This document shows, piece by piece, positions 13,301-56,000 of a stretch of DNA of 64,000 bases; the first letter of the stretch is position 1; each line of letters starts with the position of its first letter. This DNA comes from Taenia hydatigena (Eukaryota > Platyhelminthes > Cestoda > Cyclophyllidea > Taeniidae). A program made the translations under genes and the position numbers. The stretch covers positions 3,039,493 to 3,103,492 of the forward strand of contig JADWOT020000006.1 in the NCBI GenBank assembly GCA_036345935.2, in the 5' to 3' direction. The notes beneath the pieces are model-generated. The model did not search any database. It had not been told where the DNA came from and saw nothing but the letters and a program-made list of their open reading frames with translations.

Positions 13301-16300
13301 GATTTATGAGTATGATTCGCTATTCGCTACACTCATTATTTTGACATTTGGATACACTCTATCCAGAAAGTGCAGACGTCAAAACATTTTTTCCGCCTTA
13401 ATTGAATAGCAACTATACTAGGCTGGTAAAATTATAGATTGCATGTCAATTTATCGCTACCCTACATTGTTCGAGTTCAAATTTCTTTCCTTATTTACTC
13501 ATTTGCAAGTTTGACATCGGCGGAATACTGATCGCGTGTCTACTCACACACGTTGAGTTACACCTGGTCCCTCAGAAACAACTGTAAAAAGGCAAACTTT
13601 GGAGATGAATTGCAAGACTATGTGCCTTGAAGAGTGATAAGACACGCCTAACATGTAAAAATCTAAGAACAGTCACCGTAAACTGCCGAAGATTCGGGTG
13701 CGACAACTCGTGGCCTTGAGGGATGAAGCACTCTATGGTTCACGTTTTGCACTTCCTTCAGCTCGAGATGCCCTACCTCGCTAAATTGGTGTCACAGAGA
13801 CTGAGGAGAGTCCTTTCGGTGCAGAACGCCTGCTCTATTCTGACAGCAGCGGTGGATTTGAAGACTCCACAATTGGCCGACGCTTGCCTCTCCTACGTCT
13901 TCCGGTAGGTCAATTTGTTAAATCGCTAAAATCATTCGTGAATTATAGAGTAGAATGGTTGGTGGATGAAATACTTTTATGAATAAATAAATTATCAATA
14001 ACAAAATCGCAAATGGGCCAGGACTTGCTTTCATGAATAAGCGCATCTTATAGCGCATTGAAATGGTATTTTGTTAACCTTTCCTTGCCCCTCGAAAAGG
14101 CGCGGTTTGACATGCGTTACCTATTACCGTGGCATGCAAATAAAAATGTAGGGAAGGCGTATTCCTCAATCTTGCATAGTAAGTCGCATACATACCAAAT
14201 TTACCATCTTTTTTATCCGCAATTCTCTCGCCAGAGGTGAAATATAAATAGCAAAGTAAGTGATATCGAGCATTAGTTAATTGAATGCTAACTGTCGGAA
14301 TTCAAGGTAAAAGCTGCACAGCCATCAGTCAAACTGCCTTTGATCTGAGAGTTCGATTTTCGCGGAAGAGCGTTCGGAGGTGTTCGGATCTGAAAACGGC
14401 TTTATTGCAAATGTGTGGGGGTCATGAGACTAGTGACAAATGCGACCTGAATGTTTAAGGGGAGGAAATCAGGGGGACGGAATTCGCTGAATTGAATTGG
14501 CGGATCGAAGAATTCGGTGTGTGATAGTCTTCAAGCTGAGCTTTCTCACGTAGTTCGGGGCAGTACTTCTAGCGCGAGTAGCATGTGGTCTAGCGAAACT
14601 GTGCAAGAGAAGCACTCATTCCTTATGTATGCCATTGCTTGCCAAATTTTGACGGTTATTGACGATGAAGTGCGAAACCACAAGGAAACGTGTTTCGCAC
14701 CGGATGATTGAGAGGGCGATCCCCTAGGCCGCGTTCAGTGCCGAAAAGAGGAAAGCACAGTACTGCCATCAGTACGACAGTCTTTGGCCAAAAGACTCAT
14801 TTCGACTACCCAAAACAGCCCTTCTTAATCCATAGTTATTATTTTTGGCGACCTTTGATTGATGCGTTGCCTTGGGGGCGACGGCGCCTCAATTCCCAAG
14901 AAAGTCTAAGTGGCTTTACTATTTTCGCATCGAACACAGGTCCCCTGCCCGAAGCGGTAAATTGCTACTTTAGATTGGTTGCGACTTTACTGGCAAAAGT
15001 CGGGGAAAATAATTTAACCCGCCAGAACGGAGACATGACTTTGTGGCAAACTTTGTTTTTAGTCTTGAGCCGCTTTTTTGCGTGGACAGCTAGAGGCTAA
15101 AAAAACGCCCAGTTCTGATGGGGTTTCGCAATGTGAGAAGTCAAAGCCACCAAAGGATCATGCCTTCGGCAGAGGATGGCCTTAACTGGACTTTGGGGAA
15201 GAAATCACAGCTACCGAAGCCTACTCAGCGTTGGACTGTAGACGAAGTCAGACAGTTTGACAACTGAGAGGACCTAGTGGGCGTATTGTCTTTCTAGCCT
15301 GCGCCGACTCGTGACACCTGAGGGGGGTCTCAACACTCCGGTATGCACGGTTCACTTTGGCTCCCCCTAGTCGTGAGCTCCAGGTTCCTTCATCCTACCA
15401 TCAATGTGGGCTTCGATGTCCTTCCTCCTCTTTTTCTTTTTTTCTTTTTTTGGTCTCACGAATTTTGACTGCGAAACCCACTCTGTCGTCTATGGCGGAC
15501 ATGTGTGTAGCGCAGCTGGCAATGCCAGACCTTGAGATGAGGAGCGCTGTGATTGGTTGACAAGCGGTGTGTCCTGCTTCTTGGACAAGGGCACACACAT
15601 ACACACCCACCCACACACACACACACAGAGGAAATGAGTCAGTAGGCAGGGTAATAATATATACATGCATACCTGGTTGGAAAAACGCATCGCTTTTTCA
15701 CACCGTCTCGGTGTCGCCTTGTGAGAGTGCTGTAGTGATGACCTTGACGGAATAGTACTTTCTCATTAAAAGTGACAACTAGACGAGTAGAGGGCGAGGG
15801 CAGCGGAGTCGCTTTGACGTCAAGGCTACGCAGGCCTCCGCCTTGACAGCATAAAAAGACGTCTTGTCTATCTTAGACACAACAATTGCTCGCATTTTAT
15901 TTAGCGCCTGCCTACTTAAGAGGATTGGGTCTGTCTGAATAACTTAGTGAATGATACCATAAAAACTCTGTTTTCTTGCGACCGTATTAAGAAAACTTCT
16001 GTTGTTTTTAACCATTAGTGCCAACGTTAAACAACTAGAGTTATCAAGATACATTGGCTGTCGATGTTATTCGTTTTGCCCTCTCCTCAGAAACGTGGAG
16101 ACAATTGTCGACTCCGCCAGTTACCAGAGCCTCTGCACCAAGAGACCGGATATTCTCAGCCTCCTCTTTTGTCAACTCGCTCGCTACAGGAGTCAACTGC
16201 CCTTCCCCACTCTCCTATTGCCCCATCCTCTCCCACCGCCTCTTCCACCTTCGCCGTCTCCTCCGCCAAGTGTCATACCGCCTCCTCGAGCCTTCACTTT

Positions 16301-16391
16301 TGGCGAGGGTAGCTTCAACACCAACAGTAACATCACAATCGCCACGGAGTTTGCCTCAGGTCTTTCATCGAATCAAAAAAATTTTAAATAG
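1274..16391 (+). CDS. SPOP-like MATH-BTB-BACK protein, whole gene model (first exon unresolved)
   Basis: Seven exons with GT-AG boundaries join in phase: 1274-1395, 6192-6382, 9081-9292, 11354-11675, 12113-12312, 13762-13904, 16091-16391. They total 1491 nt, or 496 codons plus a TAG stop. Residues here are counted from the first residue of exon 1274. A MATH domain covers about 1-180 (FTWTIENFS near the start, RVKFFAE near its end). A BTB/POZ domain covers about 205-340 (LADVKVTV, FYAHKAILAASSPKLLRIF, FLRYVYTH). A BACK-like helical region follows (about 345-430), then a proline-rich tail. This is the order of SPOP, a Cullin-3 adaptor that binds substrates with MATH and Cul3 with BTB; that role is known for the family and inferred here. 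The protein is longer than human SPOP because of loops inserted in MATH and BTB. An RDX/HIB-type or other MATH-BTB paralogue is possible. The start codon is not fixed. Confidence 0.85.
2085..2101 (+). repeat. Homopolymer run of 17 C
   Basis: A direct read of the sequence; length may be unreliable in any assembly. Confidence 0.9.
5140..5386 (+). promoter_or_regulatory. CpG-rich and triplet-repeat stretch, possible promoter
   Basis: CGCGC and CGCG words cluster at about 5144-5215 in otherwise CpG-poorer surroundings, followed by a (CAC)n tract near 5231-5250 and a (GGA)n/(GGC)n tract near 5334-5366. It immediately precedes the 53-codon ORF at 5387. A promoter or alternative start-site role is inference from composition and position. 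Confidence 0.3.
5387..5548 (+). CDS. Small ORF (53 aa), predicted single-pass membrane protein nested in an intron
   Basis: ATG at 5387 opens 53 codons ending in TAG at 5546-5548. The first 29 residues are polar and basic (MRGSVVSGRRPQNKASVVNA, then MRDQKSELL). They are followed by one hydrophobic segment, NLLLGIGVALYLVV, and a short tail KAAAVHPVR. A basic leader plus one membrane helix is typical of tiny mitochondrial or ER membrane subunits, but I do not recognise the family. It lies on the same strand inside the second intron of the SPOP-like gene, just after a CpG-rich, GGA/CCA-rich stretch that could be its promoter. It could be a chance ORF. Confidence 0.4.
   Translation: MRGSVVSGRRPQNKASVVNAMRDQKSELLSNLLLGIGVALYLVVKAAAVHPVR
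6192..6382 (+). CDS. SPOP-like exon: middle of MATH domain
   Basis: The acceptor TCTCCTTCTCCAAG ends at 6191; the donor GTAGGT is at 6383. Reading SLHVAPHGKCPELRDYVSVCLVM and then ARFRCSLLDQLGRVAFTN, it follows the MATH pattern (W-x-L-x-V, D-Y-x-S-x-x-L, A-x-F-x-x-S). A basic and Ser/Thr-rich insert of about 20 residues lies between the two strands. Phases match the exons on both sides. Confidence 0.85.
6383..9080 (+). other. SPOP-like intron (2.7 kb)
   Basis: No coding exon or repeat family recognised. Several overlapping open frames (about 7150-7850 minus, 8204-8870 plus) lack domain signals and look like chance. Confidence 0.5.
9081..9292 (+). CDS. SPOP-like exon: end of MATH domain
   Basis: The acceptor TTTTCCTTTAG ends at 9080. 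The exon reads ETERYHLVGPKMGLGF, then CRFVERSRLY, matching the Y-x-F-V ... W-G-F-x-x-F end of MATH in SPOP. A loop of roughly 35 residues rich in Pro, Ser and Ala precedes DDYRLVGPGDRVKFFAE. It ends on a codon boundary at GAG|GTTAGA. Confidence 0.85.
9293..11353 (+). other. SPOP-like intron (2.1 kb)
   Basis: An open frame of 157 codons at 10137-10610 has a Phe/Ser/Pro-rich composition from pyrimidine tracts and no domain. I regard it as non-coding. Confidence 0.5.
11354..11675 (+). CDS. SPOP-like exon: linker and first half of BTB domain with Cys-rich insert
   Basis: The acceptor CCCCCCACAATAG ends at 11353. The exon starts IFWIEEEIYTSASEDIP, continuing the MATH-BTB linker. BTB begins at LERLLLSNRLADVKVTV and resumes at ALEFYAHKAILA. 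Between them is an unusual insert of about 40 residues holding CPIACDCSDC. Another Cys pair (DDCDCPPE) precedes the BTB. The donor is GTAAAT at 11676 with one base carried over. Confidence 0.85.
11676..13761 (+). other. Two short SPOP-like introns around exon 12113-12312
   Basis: Introns 11676-12112 and 12313-13761 hold nothing I recognise. Confidence 0.5.
12113..12312 (+). CDS. SPOP-like exon: second half of BTB domain
   Basis: The acceptor CATTGTCTCTTTAG ends at 12112. The split codon restores Ala, giving the BTB signature KAILA-ASSPKLLRIF across the junction. FLRYVYTHRIDP matches the conserved BTB helix-strand segment (compare MLRFIYTG in SPOP), and the exon ends FVSLLRLAYQ at a GTAAAG donor on a codon boundary. 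Confidence 0.87.
13762..13904 (+). CDS. SPOP-like exon: BTB end and BACK-like helices
   Basis: The acceptor TTGCACTTCCTTCAG ends at 13761. The reading LEMPYLAKLVSQRLRRVL then SVQNACSILTAAVDL and QLADACLSYVF is the post-BTB helical region of SPOP-type proteins (LERLKVMCEDAL ... SVENAAEILILADLH is the SPOP form as I recall it). The donor is GTAGGT at 13905, with two bases carried. Confidence 0.87.
13905..16090 (+). other. SPOP-like intron (2.2 kb)
   Basis: It contains a CA-rich microsatellite at about 15592-15627 and a T-rich tract near 15427-15452. No exon recognised. Confidence 0.5.
16091..16391 (+). CDS. SPOP-like terminal exon: last BACK-like helix and proline-rich tail
   Basis: The acceptor TTTTGCCCTCTCCTCAG ends at 16090. 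NVETIVDSASYQSLCTKRPD then ILSLLFCQLARYR corresponds to the last helices of SPOP. A long Pro/Ser-rich tail follows, without a recognisable nuclear localisation signal. It ends with TAG at 16389-16391. The low-complexity tail is longer than in human SPOP. Confidence 0.85.
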
Positions 16392-16869
16392 CCCTCACAT
16401 CAACAACACTTCAACGTGGTCTCCTCCTCACCTTACTGAAGTTTTTGTACGAGGCGTTCAGACAATCTTCTGCAGCCATTCCTGCCCAATGATAATCGGT
16501 AGTAGTGCCTAGTGAAACACTTTGTTCCATACATACATGAGCAAAAAAAGCACTATAATTATCAAAACGGTGAAAGAAATGATTTCGCTTATCTTTTTTG
16601 TGGCAGACAGAAGTATCAGGCCAATAAGCGCGTCTATAATATTTGAAGTGTTTGAAAAACCAGTCATAGGATCCATAAAAAGTGAGCATTGCCCTGTAAT
16701 CCAGCCAAGAGGAGGCGGGTGCCGATAAAAAAGCCACGCTTATTGCCCATAAAAGTGGAGGGAAGAAGTAATCTAGTGTGCGCCCATATTGAGCCTACTT
16801 CTTTGCACAGAAAGTAGTTACGCTTAGCCAACAAATCAAAGACGCTAAGATCTCATGTTTTGTAAAAAA

Positions 16870-16875
16870 AATAAA
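16870..16875 (+). terminator. Candidate polyadenylation signal of the SPOP-like gene
   Basis: AATAAA lies about 480 bases after the stop codon and is the first canonical hexamer I found downstream. Position is the only support. Confidence 0.35.
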
Positions 16876-17131
16876 GTACCCAATCAAGCACATTGAAGAC
16901 CAAACAGAGTTTTATGATGTTGTGCTAAGAGAACAATCGTTAAAACAATGTTTGCCCATGGATTCGCACGCATCTTATGACCCCAGGGAAAACGCGATCA
17001 AAAATGCAGTTAAAAAAGTTATGGAGGCACAATTAATGTGTTTCATCCTAAGAAGCAAATAATGGTTTTGATGACGGTCATCTGGTTAACCATTGTAACT
17101 CCGCTGGGCGGGCTGACCACAGAGCCATACT

Positions 17132-17402
17132 TGTAGCGTCCCGAGGCTTCCTCGAAGGCAAAAGAAGGCAAAAGAAGGCAAAAGAAGGCAGAATGCTAGA
17201 GTAGAATATGTATATATTCAACGGACAGAAGGAAATAAGCCGCTGGCATGGCCCGGAGGCCAGTCCACGCAGCTAGGGTAGTACGGCCACCCCTGTCACC
17301 TTGACCGAAACCGGTAGTTTCAACAAACAAAGTACTACAATAACAAATAATGAAGTACAATTCTGCATTCTCTTGCATTCAGGGAAGACTCAGGGCCCTA
17401 CA
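17132..17402 (+). repeat. Interspersed repeat family R1, copy 1 (fullest copy)
   Basis: This 271-bp unit begins TGTAGCGTCCCGAG and ends CTCAGGGCCCTACA, giving imperfect inverted ends (11 of 14 bases match). Its core, GCTGGCATGGCCCGGAGGCC, recurs in four other places in this window. The ends fit either a solo LTR of a small TRIM-like retrotransposon or a MITE. I see no clear target-site duplication and no coding capacity. Internally a decamer AAAGAAGGCA is tandemly repeated three times (17161-17190); the copy at 62.2 kb has one. Confidence 0.7.
17161..17190 (+). repeat. Decamer tandem repeat inside R1 copy 1
   Basis: AAAGAAGGCA occurs three times head to tail, preceded by a partial unit. Confidence 0.85.
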
Positions 17403-17722
17403 ATGAGTATGATGCATGTCCAAGGAACAAAATACACTAAAAACATATTGTATTTACTGTGAAATCTTATTCTAATCAAGAAAGTGACAAGGGAAATAAA
17501 GTTCGCAATGCTGTTTTACTATGCGCCCAAATAAATACCTTTCGGAAAAAAATCCATAAATGCACTATTAATAAATTTTTAAAAAATGAATTAAAATAAT
17601 TTGTTATAGGTTTTTCCTCTACAGCTTAACGCGAAAGGAACGATTGGAAAGTCCTTACCTCATTGTTTAAGCCAATCATCGAGACAAATGAAAATGCGCG
17701 GCTTCCTCGAAGGCATACAGAG

Positions 17723-48031
<30,309 letters not shown>

Positions 48032-50040
48032 AATTTGTATGCGTGCCCCTCTTCCTTCCTTCCTTCCTAACCCGGATTTTGTATACTCCCTCTCTCACTA
48101 ACTCTCGAATGCGGCCTGCATGGACACAGCCGGTACACAGCGATGGCTTTGTATGTGCGTGTGTGTGTGTGTGTATTTATCTTCCACTCTTCTCTATCTC
48201 CTTCCTTATGCACTTGTATAGATTGTTTCCATCGCCCAACGTAACAGTATCTGGGCCAGTATGTGTGGAGGGAAGGGAGGCGAAGGCAAGTATGACATCC
48301 ATCGCCTCTTCCTCCCCTTCCACGGTATTTTTTGCGCCATCGCTACGCTGTCATTTTTTTTCTCTTAGCTCATATAAAACCTCGTATTCATGTGAACCGG
48401 CTACAATGAATCGCCACGGTGATGCCGATATTACCAACACACAGCATTCACTCTATGACTACCAATCCTTTTCTCTCCGATGTACTGTCTCACTCCTTTT
48501 GATTGCGAATTGTTTTTAAATAATCATGTAGTGACATTGACGATGATTATCGCATAGGGGCTTGGCGAGTCGGTTTTTTTTTCGTGTCATTCGCGTTGAC
48601 AGCAAAAAAAAGGCGCCGCGAAATGAAGTTTCTAGTGTCAATGTGGCTTCGGATTTCGGTTGTAGACAGCAGATCGCGTGCGACTATTTCACGACTGCGA
48701 ATCGGTTACCAAAAGGGCATCAAATTCTCAGAAAAGCAGCTATTTTGAATGTCACTCGACTACTGTGGTTAGAAAACTCTACCAACTGTCAGCTATTTGT
48801 GGAAACTTGGGATCATAACTGTGGACAACAGTGGCGGCATCCATAACAACGTGGAATAAAATGTCGTCAGATTAATTGTTTACTTAAAAATGTTTTTAAG
48901 CCTGATTGGCAGTAGAGGGGCAATGATTAAGTGCAATTTGATAGAATATGAAAGAAGCGATTAAAAGAGATTGAAAAGGTCAAAGAAATTTGTGCTAGCT
49001 TCACTGGACAAGGTCTGCGAGGAGGAGAGAAAACTTGCCACACTTAATCGCTCTTACTTAATTCAGCGTGAGGTGCTTACAGGGAACAAGTGACCTGTTT
49101 GTAGTGGAAGATCACACGAGCAACATCAAAGATAAATTTGACTATTTTATCCAGGAACCCTCAGTTGCGGTAATTTAGTCCACCAAAACCTTTAGTTGAC
49201 GTGGTTAGAAATTCAGTTAAGTGGCGTGGTGTAAAAAGCATGCCTCCAGTCTTCAAAATATTCTCCGCGGTGATAAAAGGCAAAAGACATTTGAGATTCA
49301 TTCAAAATCCAAAGGGAAAGAATGCCAAGGCTTACGAAAATAGGTTTGCACAAATGTGCACCTTCAAAAGTAAAAATTGATTCAATCGCTTGAAAGACTT
49401 TCATATAATGGCGCAGGGTACCTGAAAATTTGAGATAATACAATCGCTATTTTGAAAATACGTTCCATAAAAGCAAGCAGAACCTAAAATTACAAGTGCA
49501 CTTTAGCATTAGCTAATAGTTGCTCATAATATCCGCCATTAGCAATATTATTGTAATTCGTGTTTTATTTTTTGTTTCTATCGATCAATGCACATATCTG
49601 TGGGGCGACTAAAGGTCGTTGGTGCGCCATTAATTAGCTGGAATGGTATTGTGACTTATTTTGGCAGGTACTGTATTTACTTGCAGAAGAATATGCTGTA
49701 TAGGCAACATGGTTTTGAATATAGAATCTGATGTGTTTAATATTAGTGTCCCCTCTATATCTTAGTATTTTTTTTGCTTTAGTAGTTTATTGACCAATGG
49801 CTCAATTTCCGCCAAGTAACCGATCGATGTTTTTAAGCGTGTCTCATATTGATTTTCTTTGGTTAATGTCTAGAAATAATAAACGTATTTTTGTCTTGTT
49901 GTCATTTCTACGAAATTCTGCATTGTGTAGATTAAATGAACCTTGCAAACCATAGTTTCGCTTTGAGCTAGGTTTAAAAGTTGTGTTCTATCTTACCATT
50001 TTAAACCGCTAAAAACTGTCTGGTCCCTGTTATTTCTTAG
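48032..50040 (+). other. PAK 3' flank and start of duplicated segment
   Basis: PAK 3' untranslated sequence to perhaps 48.9 kb, then AT-rich DNA. From about 49590 it resembles 62670 onward. No gene recognised apart from the exon at 50041. Confidence 0.45.
48855..48860 (+). terminator. Candidate polyadenylation signal of PAK
   Basis: AATAAA about 820 bases after the PAK stop. Position is the only support. Confidence 0.35.
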
Positions 50041-50960
50041 CCACGGGCGCCATTGTTAAGGCGGTCAAAAAGGACTCGAGTGGGGACTCCAAAAAGGAGT
50101 GCAAAGTGGCTTGTTCAAAATCATCAAAAGTCCCTAAGTTCAACGGCACCATGCCTTCGGCTTTGGGCGGTTGCTCCTTGGATATTGTTAAGTCAAAATA
50201 ACTAGCGCGTTGACGCACACCATATGGGATTTGAGTGCTTGCAAGGTCCTTCACTTCTATGACGATTGCAGTCGAAACAGGATTTCTGCTGTGCTGCCAT
50301 CTGATGTCTTCTGAATTTTGCTTGCGTAGTCACACAAATCGTCAAGAGAGTACCTTTTTATTTCGTCCTACTTTAATTATTCTTTTTGGCGCAAATGACC
50401 TTGGACACACTGAAATGTTCATCTCATGTGTTTGCGTTTACAAAATCAAAATGGGTGACCGATCGTTTTTTATGAGGTAACAAAACATATCTTGCTATCG
50501 GTGGGTGAGAATTAGTTAAATACACAAGTGCCTAGTGTTTAAGGAAAGGTAGTTTTTCGAACGTTAAATTTTGGTTTAATGATGGTGAATTCGGGTGCCG
50601 AAATTTTCATTTATTCTGTTGGCAAACAGCATTTAGCGACAGTGCTTTGTCATTTTCTTGCAAAAATAGCCTTTAAACGTGCTTGAATTCGAGCATGTGA
50701 CCTCACTTATAATCACCAGGGTAGTCTGCCTACGTATTCTGACTAGGCACAATTCAATGAGATCTGCTAAGCAGTTATTGCTGCAAAGCCGCGTGTGCTT
50801 ACTTGTTGAAAATGACAGTCTACTTGAATTCATTGGTGCCACGTTGGTAATTAAATCTTGACATTTGACTGTGTGTCACAATAAAATAAGTCAAAAGAAG
50901 TGACATAATTGGATCGCAGTTGTCAGTTTGTTACAAGTAAATCTCCCAATGATTTTGTTC
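49590..50960 (+). repeat. Diverged direct duplication, copy A
   Basis: It matches 62670-63995 in the same orientation: TAAAGGTCGTTGGTGCGCCA versus TTAAGGTCGATCTTGTGCAA; the exon at 50041; GCAGTCGAAACAGGATTTCT versus GCAGTCGAAACAGGGTTTCT; and a stretch after 50670. It is much more diverged than the PAK arms, so it is older. Confidence 0.7.
50041..50201 (+). CDS. Terminal exon A of an unrecognised Lys/Ser-rich protein
   Basis: The acceptor TGTTATTTCTTAG ends at 50040. The frame (two bases, then T-G-AIVKAVKKDSSGDSKKECK, VACSKSSKVPKFNG ... IVKSK) ends in TAA at 50199-50201. Copy B keeps the acceptor, phase, stop position and most residues, which argues that this was a real coding exon. Upstream exons are not identified. 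In the place where copy B has a possible short first exon, this copy reads ATG...TAG, so A may be decayed. Confidence 0.45.
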
Positions 50961-51877
50961 ACCTATTAGATTGGTAATTTTGCTGATAGATTATTTCCGC
51001 CTCACATCCATATTAGTTTCTTGTAGTCACATCCCAACACAAGGTGCCTTAAAATAATCATTAATTTATAAGTTATTTTAAGGATGACTTTTATTCACTA
51101 AGGCTAATAATATTTTTGCTGCATCCAAGGTCCTTCTTCTTTCTATTAATCTGCACTGTTAAGTTGCTCCACTGATGGGATGTCTGTGATACTTGATTCC
51201 TGTAAGTAGAGTACGTTTCAAAAGCTAGGCAAAATAGCTTATAACATATCGGATGCAATCTTTTCGTCTAGCGATGTCATACGCCTTTCTCGCGGCCTCA
51301 GAATGCAAAGGCATTTTGACAACTTTTAAGAAAAAGGACCAAAAATCATTGTAAGCATGGGTACACCGAGGGCTCAAATTGATGTTGCGACCTCAGCTTA
51401 TTGTGAGCACTAAATTTCATCTCACTAAAAAAGGCGTAATTTTTAGAAGAAAAAGATTTATTGCTTACTTCCCGATGAACGTATAACCAAAAGAACTAAA
51501 AAGCAGTTATTTATTTCCACAACTTCTAGTTAATTTAAGAACTTATAGGCTGGTTTGGTTAATGCGACTTAGGCCGTAGCAATCTCAAGGAGTTCAGATG
51601 TAAAAGACGAAAAGAATTGTAATGTAAAGAGAGAGGTACACGATTTTAAGAGTCGCAAGGGTTTTTGACAAGATCTAGGCGGGGTGGATACACTGCGTCT
51701 CTATTGCATGATGTTGAATTAAGTCTCGAGTCAAAGCGATTGCAAAACTTGGACTCGCGATTATCTGCATGTACATACAGGCACACTAGTAAGACATTGA
51801 AAAGGCGTGATGTTTTATATTCAAGTCGATATAGGAGAGTTAGGCCAAACGAGAATGTCTTTCTCTGCCGCCAAGAC
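50202..51877 (+). other. Rest of copy A and arm 2 flank
   Basis: Copy A continues to about 50960, with AATAAA at 50880-50885. The remainder is AT-rich. Open frames on both strands at 51646-51940 run into arm 2 and are not recognised. Confidence 0.45.
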
Positions 51878-52628
51878 GACAAATTACCCGTCTGCCAGTA
51901 CTGGTGCTCCCAATCCCAAAATAGCAGGCATTCCCACTAGTGTGCGGTCAACTCAATCCTCCAACATCCAGTCGACGCACACGGAGTGAACATTGTCAGT
52001 GTAGACGGTGGACGAACCACAAGTAGTGTTAAAAGGGTGCCGCACGATGGACACGAAGACAAACAAACCGATGTAGGAAAGTTTGACTGCACCAACATGT
52101 CTCTCACTACCCAGACATTGTAGTTATGCATTAACGCAATCGGTCTTGTCAAAAACCACAAATAATCCTTCGCACTAACACAACTTCATCTCCGACAAAC
52201 ATCAACAACCTCGGTGGTACACGCATGACCGCCATCCTCATTCGAAGTTATCAGTAGAACCAATCAAGAGGACGTCGGCCCCTCATGGATTCACACACGC
52301 AATGAAAAGGCTTGCCGATAGGGAGCTTCTCAACTCACTGAACTAACGCTCCGCACTTACCGTCACGAACTCATAAAAAACAACAGCCACCACCTCAACT
52401 GATGCTTTGAAACTGCCTGCACCACTGCAATCAAGTTGCAGGATTGGAAGTAGATGGAGAAAGGCAACCACCTCTGCACACTCCTCACTGTTGCCTAATA
52501 TTAACACATCAAAGTGTTTGGCAACAAGTTAGCACTGCATTCCCTAACCTCATGAAGAGCTCCTATGAGTGAATTTGGTCTGACCACGAGGTCCTCACAC
52601 ACAAGCAACAAAAGTAAATCAGGCATCA

Positions 52629-53045
<417 letters not shown>

Positions 53046-56000
53046 TCACAAGGATGGATCAGGTATGACCATTAAGTACTGCAAGTAGGCTGGCCAGTCT
53101 GTCCTCACAAACCAACCTCGAGAACGGTGTCTTCGCATCCCAGTGGCACAATTGTGGCATCAGCCACACAAGTAAGTAGAGAAGTACCAATTTCTTGACC
53201 TTGACTTCCCACATTACTGCGCAACAAACGGACAGCCCAAGTTGTTGACGCATACCTCGTCGTAGTCATTAATCGCTCGCTCATACCCTGAGAGCCAATT
53301 CACCCTTCCATTAATCACAGGAAATGCCTGGTTATACAATGATTGCTGGCTGATGAAATACCACATAGCCGATTTCATTCAATCACTAAAAACCAATGCT
53401 GCACATCAACTGTGTAGAGCTTTTAAAGGAAATAGAACGATTAATGATGGGCATCACCGAACTCAAAAATTGACACGTAAATATAGACATTGAGACGAAT
53501 CGAAATTCATCTGATCGGTGGAGTAAAATGCGTGCCCATAACGCCATAACCTTCTCACCTTGCCGACGCAACAGGTCGGTCAGTGTACGTGCGAGTTCGG
53601 GGGTTGGGAGAACGGACGTGATTGACCTCAAGCATCAGCACACATGCAGACTGGCACCAAACCTTACTTCGTGTCAGTAATCGCAACACCAACTATATCA
53701 AATGAACAGGAGGGCAAAAAGTAGCCCAAAGGGTGGAAGAAACATGGTTTATTGAAATCATTCATGCACTCTTCAACATCACCTATGATCGAGAGGCAAC
53801 AGGAACTCGGCGATTGCATTTCATGCGATTGACATTAAGTTACCAAGACAGTTTGTCAAGTTTTCGTGCCACCTCACTGCCTTCATTTGTTTCGGCTTCT
53901 ATGGCATTGTACAATGCATGCGATTGTTTATTGTCAAGGCGTAGATGCGCATCTGCCTTTTGATGTGGCGCTCTTTGTTGTGCTCTCCACCATTTACCCT
54001 CCCCGTCAGCCTTCCCAACCCGCCTATTTACACACTGTCGGTTGGGCGTGGTGACCCGAGCTTGTTTGCGCCGCGAGGTGAGCTGCAGTTGAAGTGCAGA
54101 TAAGAGCAGAGGCGTCATGGCTACTTTGGGACGGAGCATTCGGAGAGGATGTGATGGACATAGTTTAAACACATAAATAAACAGACCTCGATTACGAATC
54201 GTATCGAAACCACAGATGCATGTTGGGCGTAAACATTGCGGAACACTAAATGCAAAAAGTGCTGAAATTAGACCTCCCAACTGGCCAGGATATTCTGCCT
54301 AGATAAATGCTCGCATGAGAACCTAATTACACCTTTTAATCATTTAATCTACTTCTTTTTGCACAAATCCTCCCTTTCTCAGGAGATTCAACGACCAAGT
54401 GGCGTTACAGCACGAATGAGGAGAGGGAGTAAATGCGAATTAAGCTTTTCATGATGTCTTTACGCGGGCATTAACACTTCCTCATTTCAGTACACGCAGT
54501 TGTCCAGTCACCTCTGACAAGGATCCAGTTGCCCCATAAGTTGGGGTGATGATAGGCTGTTACTTTCCCATCATGCGAGTAGGGTAGACCCGATAGGCTT
54601 CCATTTAGTGACCCAAGCATTTACCAGAGAAGTCATTTCATGCACTCTGGCCACCAAAACTGGCCACAAATCTCTATGTCCGCTTTTGTAATGCTTGCGA
54701 AAAAGAACTGAAGAACGGCAAAGTGACAGTCTTTGAGGCTGGCTGTCTGTCTGTTGTCTGTCATTAGTCGATGTGGAGGAAACTCATCCACCACCACTTC
54801 CTTTCTCCATTTGACGGAGGCTCAAATTGGTTGCCTCAATAACTGCAAGTCAGATTTGACACCTCCAGGAAGACGCTTGATCGTTATCAAAGATTGGAGG
54901 TGGCATCACCATACAAATCCATTCACTCATTTCTTTTTTCGTTCATTTGTTCATTCACCCACTCGTCTATTCATGCACACAACCTATTCATGGGTGACAC
55001 GACCTCATGACCTTTGTTGCATCCTCTCATAATCAAGCAGACGTGATACCTCTGCAAGCAAGCTCCAGCCACTTTCCGTCACGTCGAACCAACACTATGC
55101 AAATGGGCGGGCTAGAAAGAAGAGGTAGGCAGTAGAGAGCACATTAAAGAGTACCGTGCCGAAGGAACGCCTCATGATGCATGATTATGAACGTCCACGT
55201 CCAGTTTGCATGCCTCCACAGGTTCCAACAAGTTACTGCAGAACGCTAAACCGATAACCGCACGAACTCTTTCACCACCCGATACAAGACAGAAATGGAG
55301 TATTACAAGTTTCGTCAGTCACGCCCCTCAACCCACCCTCCACCCAAATGACCTTAGGCATTTCCACTAGATGAAAACTTCCAAAAGGCCTATCAAAGAG
55401 ACCGACAAATAAGTACAGAAACGGTAAATCGGACAAAATCTTCCCGTGGAACCAAATACCACTCGCTAATCCTCCTGGTCAAGGCTACAACTGACAATGA
55501 TTAATGAGCTCTAAAGTTGTACCACAAAAATAGAAAAAAAATCCCACGGCCGGAAGGAAAAATGTAAAGAAGTGAAAATCGCCAGCTCAGCGTTTCCGTA
55601 CGACAAAAGTGATCACCGCGTAATGTCCAGGACGCGACGCGACGCGACGCGACGGGATGGAAATACACCCCCAAGGAGATTCAGAGGTACGTAGGATACA
55701 ACCATTTAAAAAAAAACCATTGAGCTTTGGCTTTAAAGCGTTTGAGTCATAAAATTGGGGAGATATAAATTGCACGAGCAATAATTACGCCACAAGGACC
55801 TCGAAAATCAAACGAACTGGTTAGTTGGGGCAACACTACTTATCAATGTCAAAAGTCCATTCCATGAAGGAGAGGAGGTGGAGGGTGGTAATTCAATCTT
55901 CTCAATTCATGCGAATGGCTTGAAGTTTCCGCAACTATCGCATGCACCAATGCCACAAAGTATCACACACGGAGGTGCTACGGGTGGCAAAAGTAATGCA

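Noticed and set aside
17699..17716. GCTTCCTCGAAGGCA fragment as a sixth R1 copy
   Set aside because: Only about 18 bases match, too short to call a copy.
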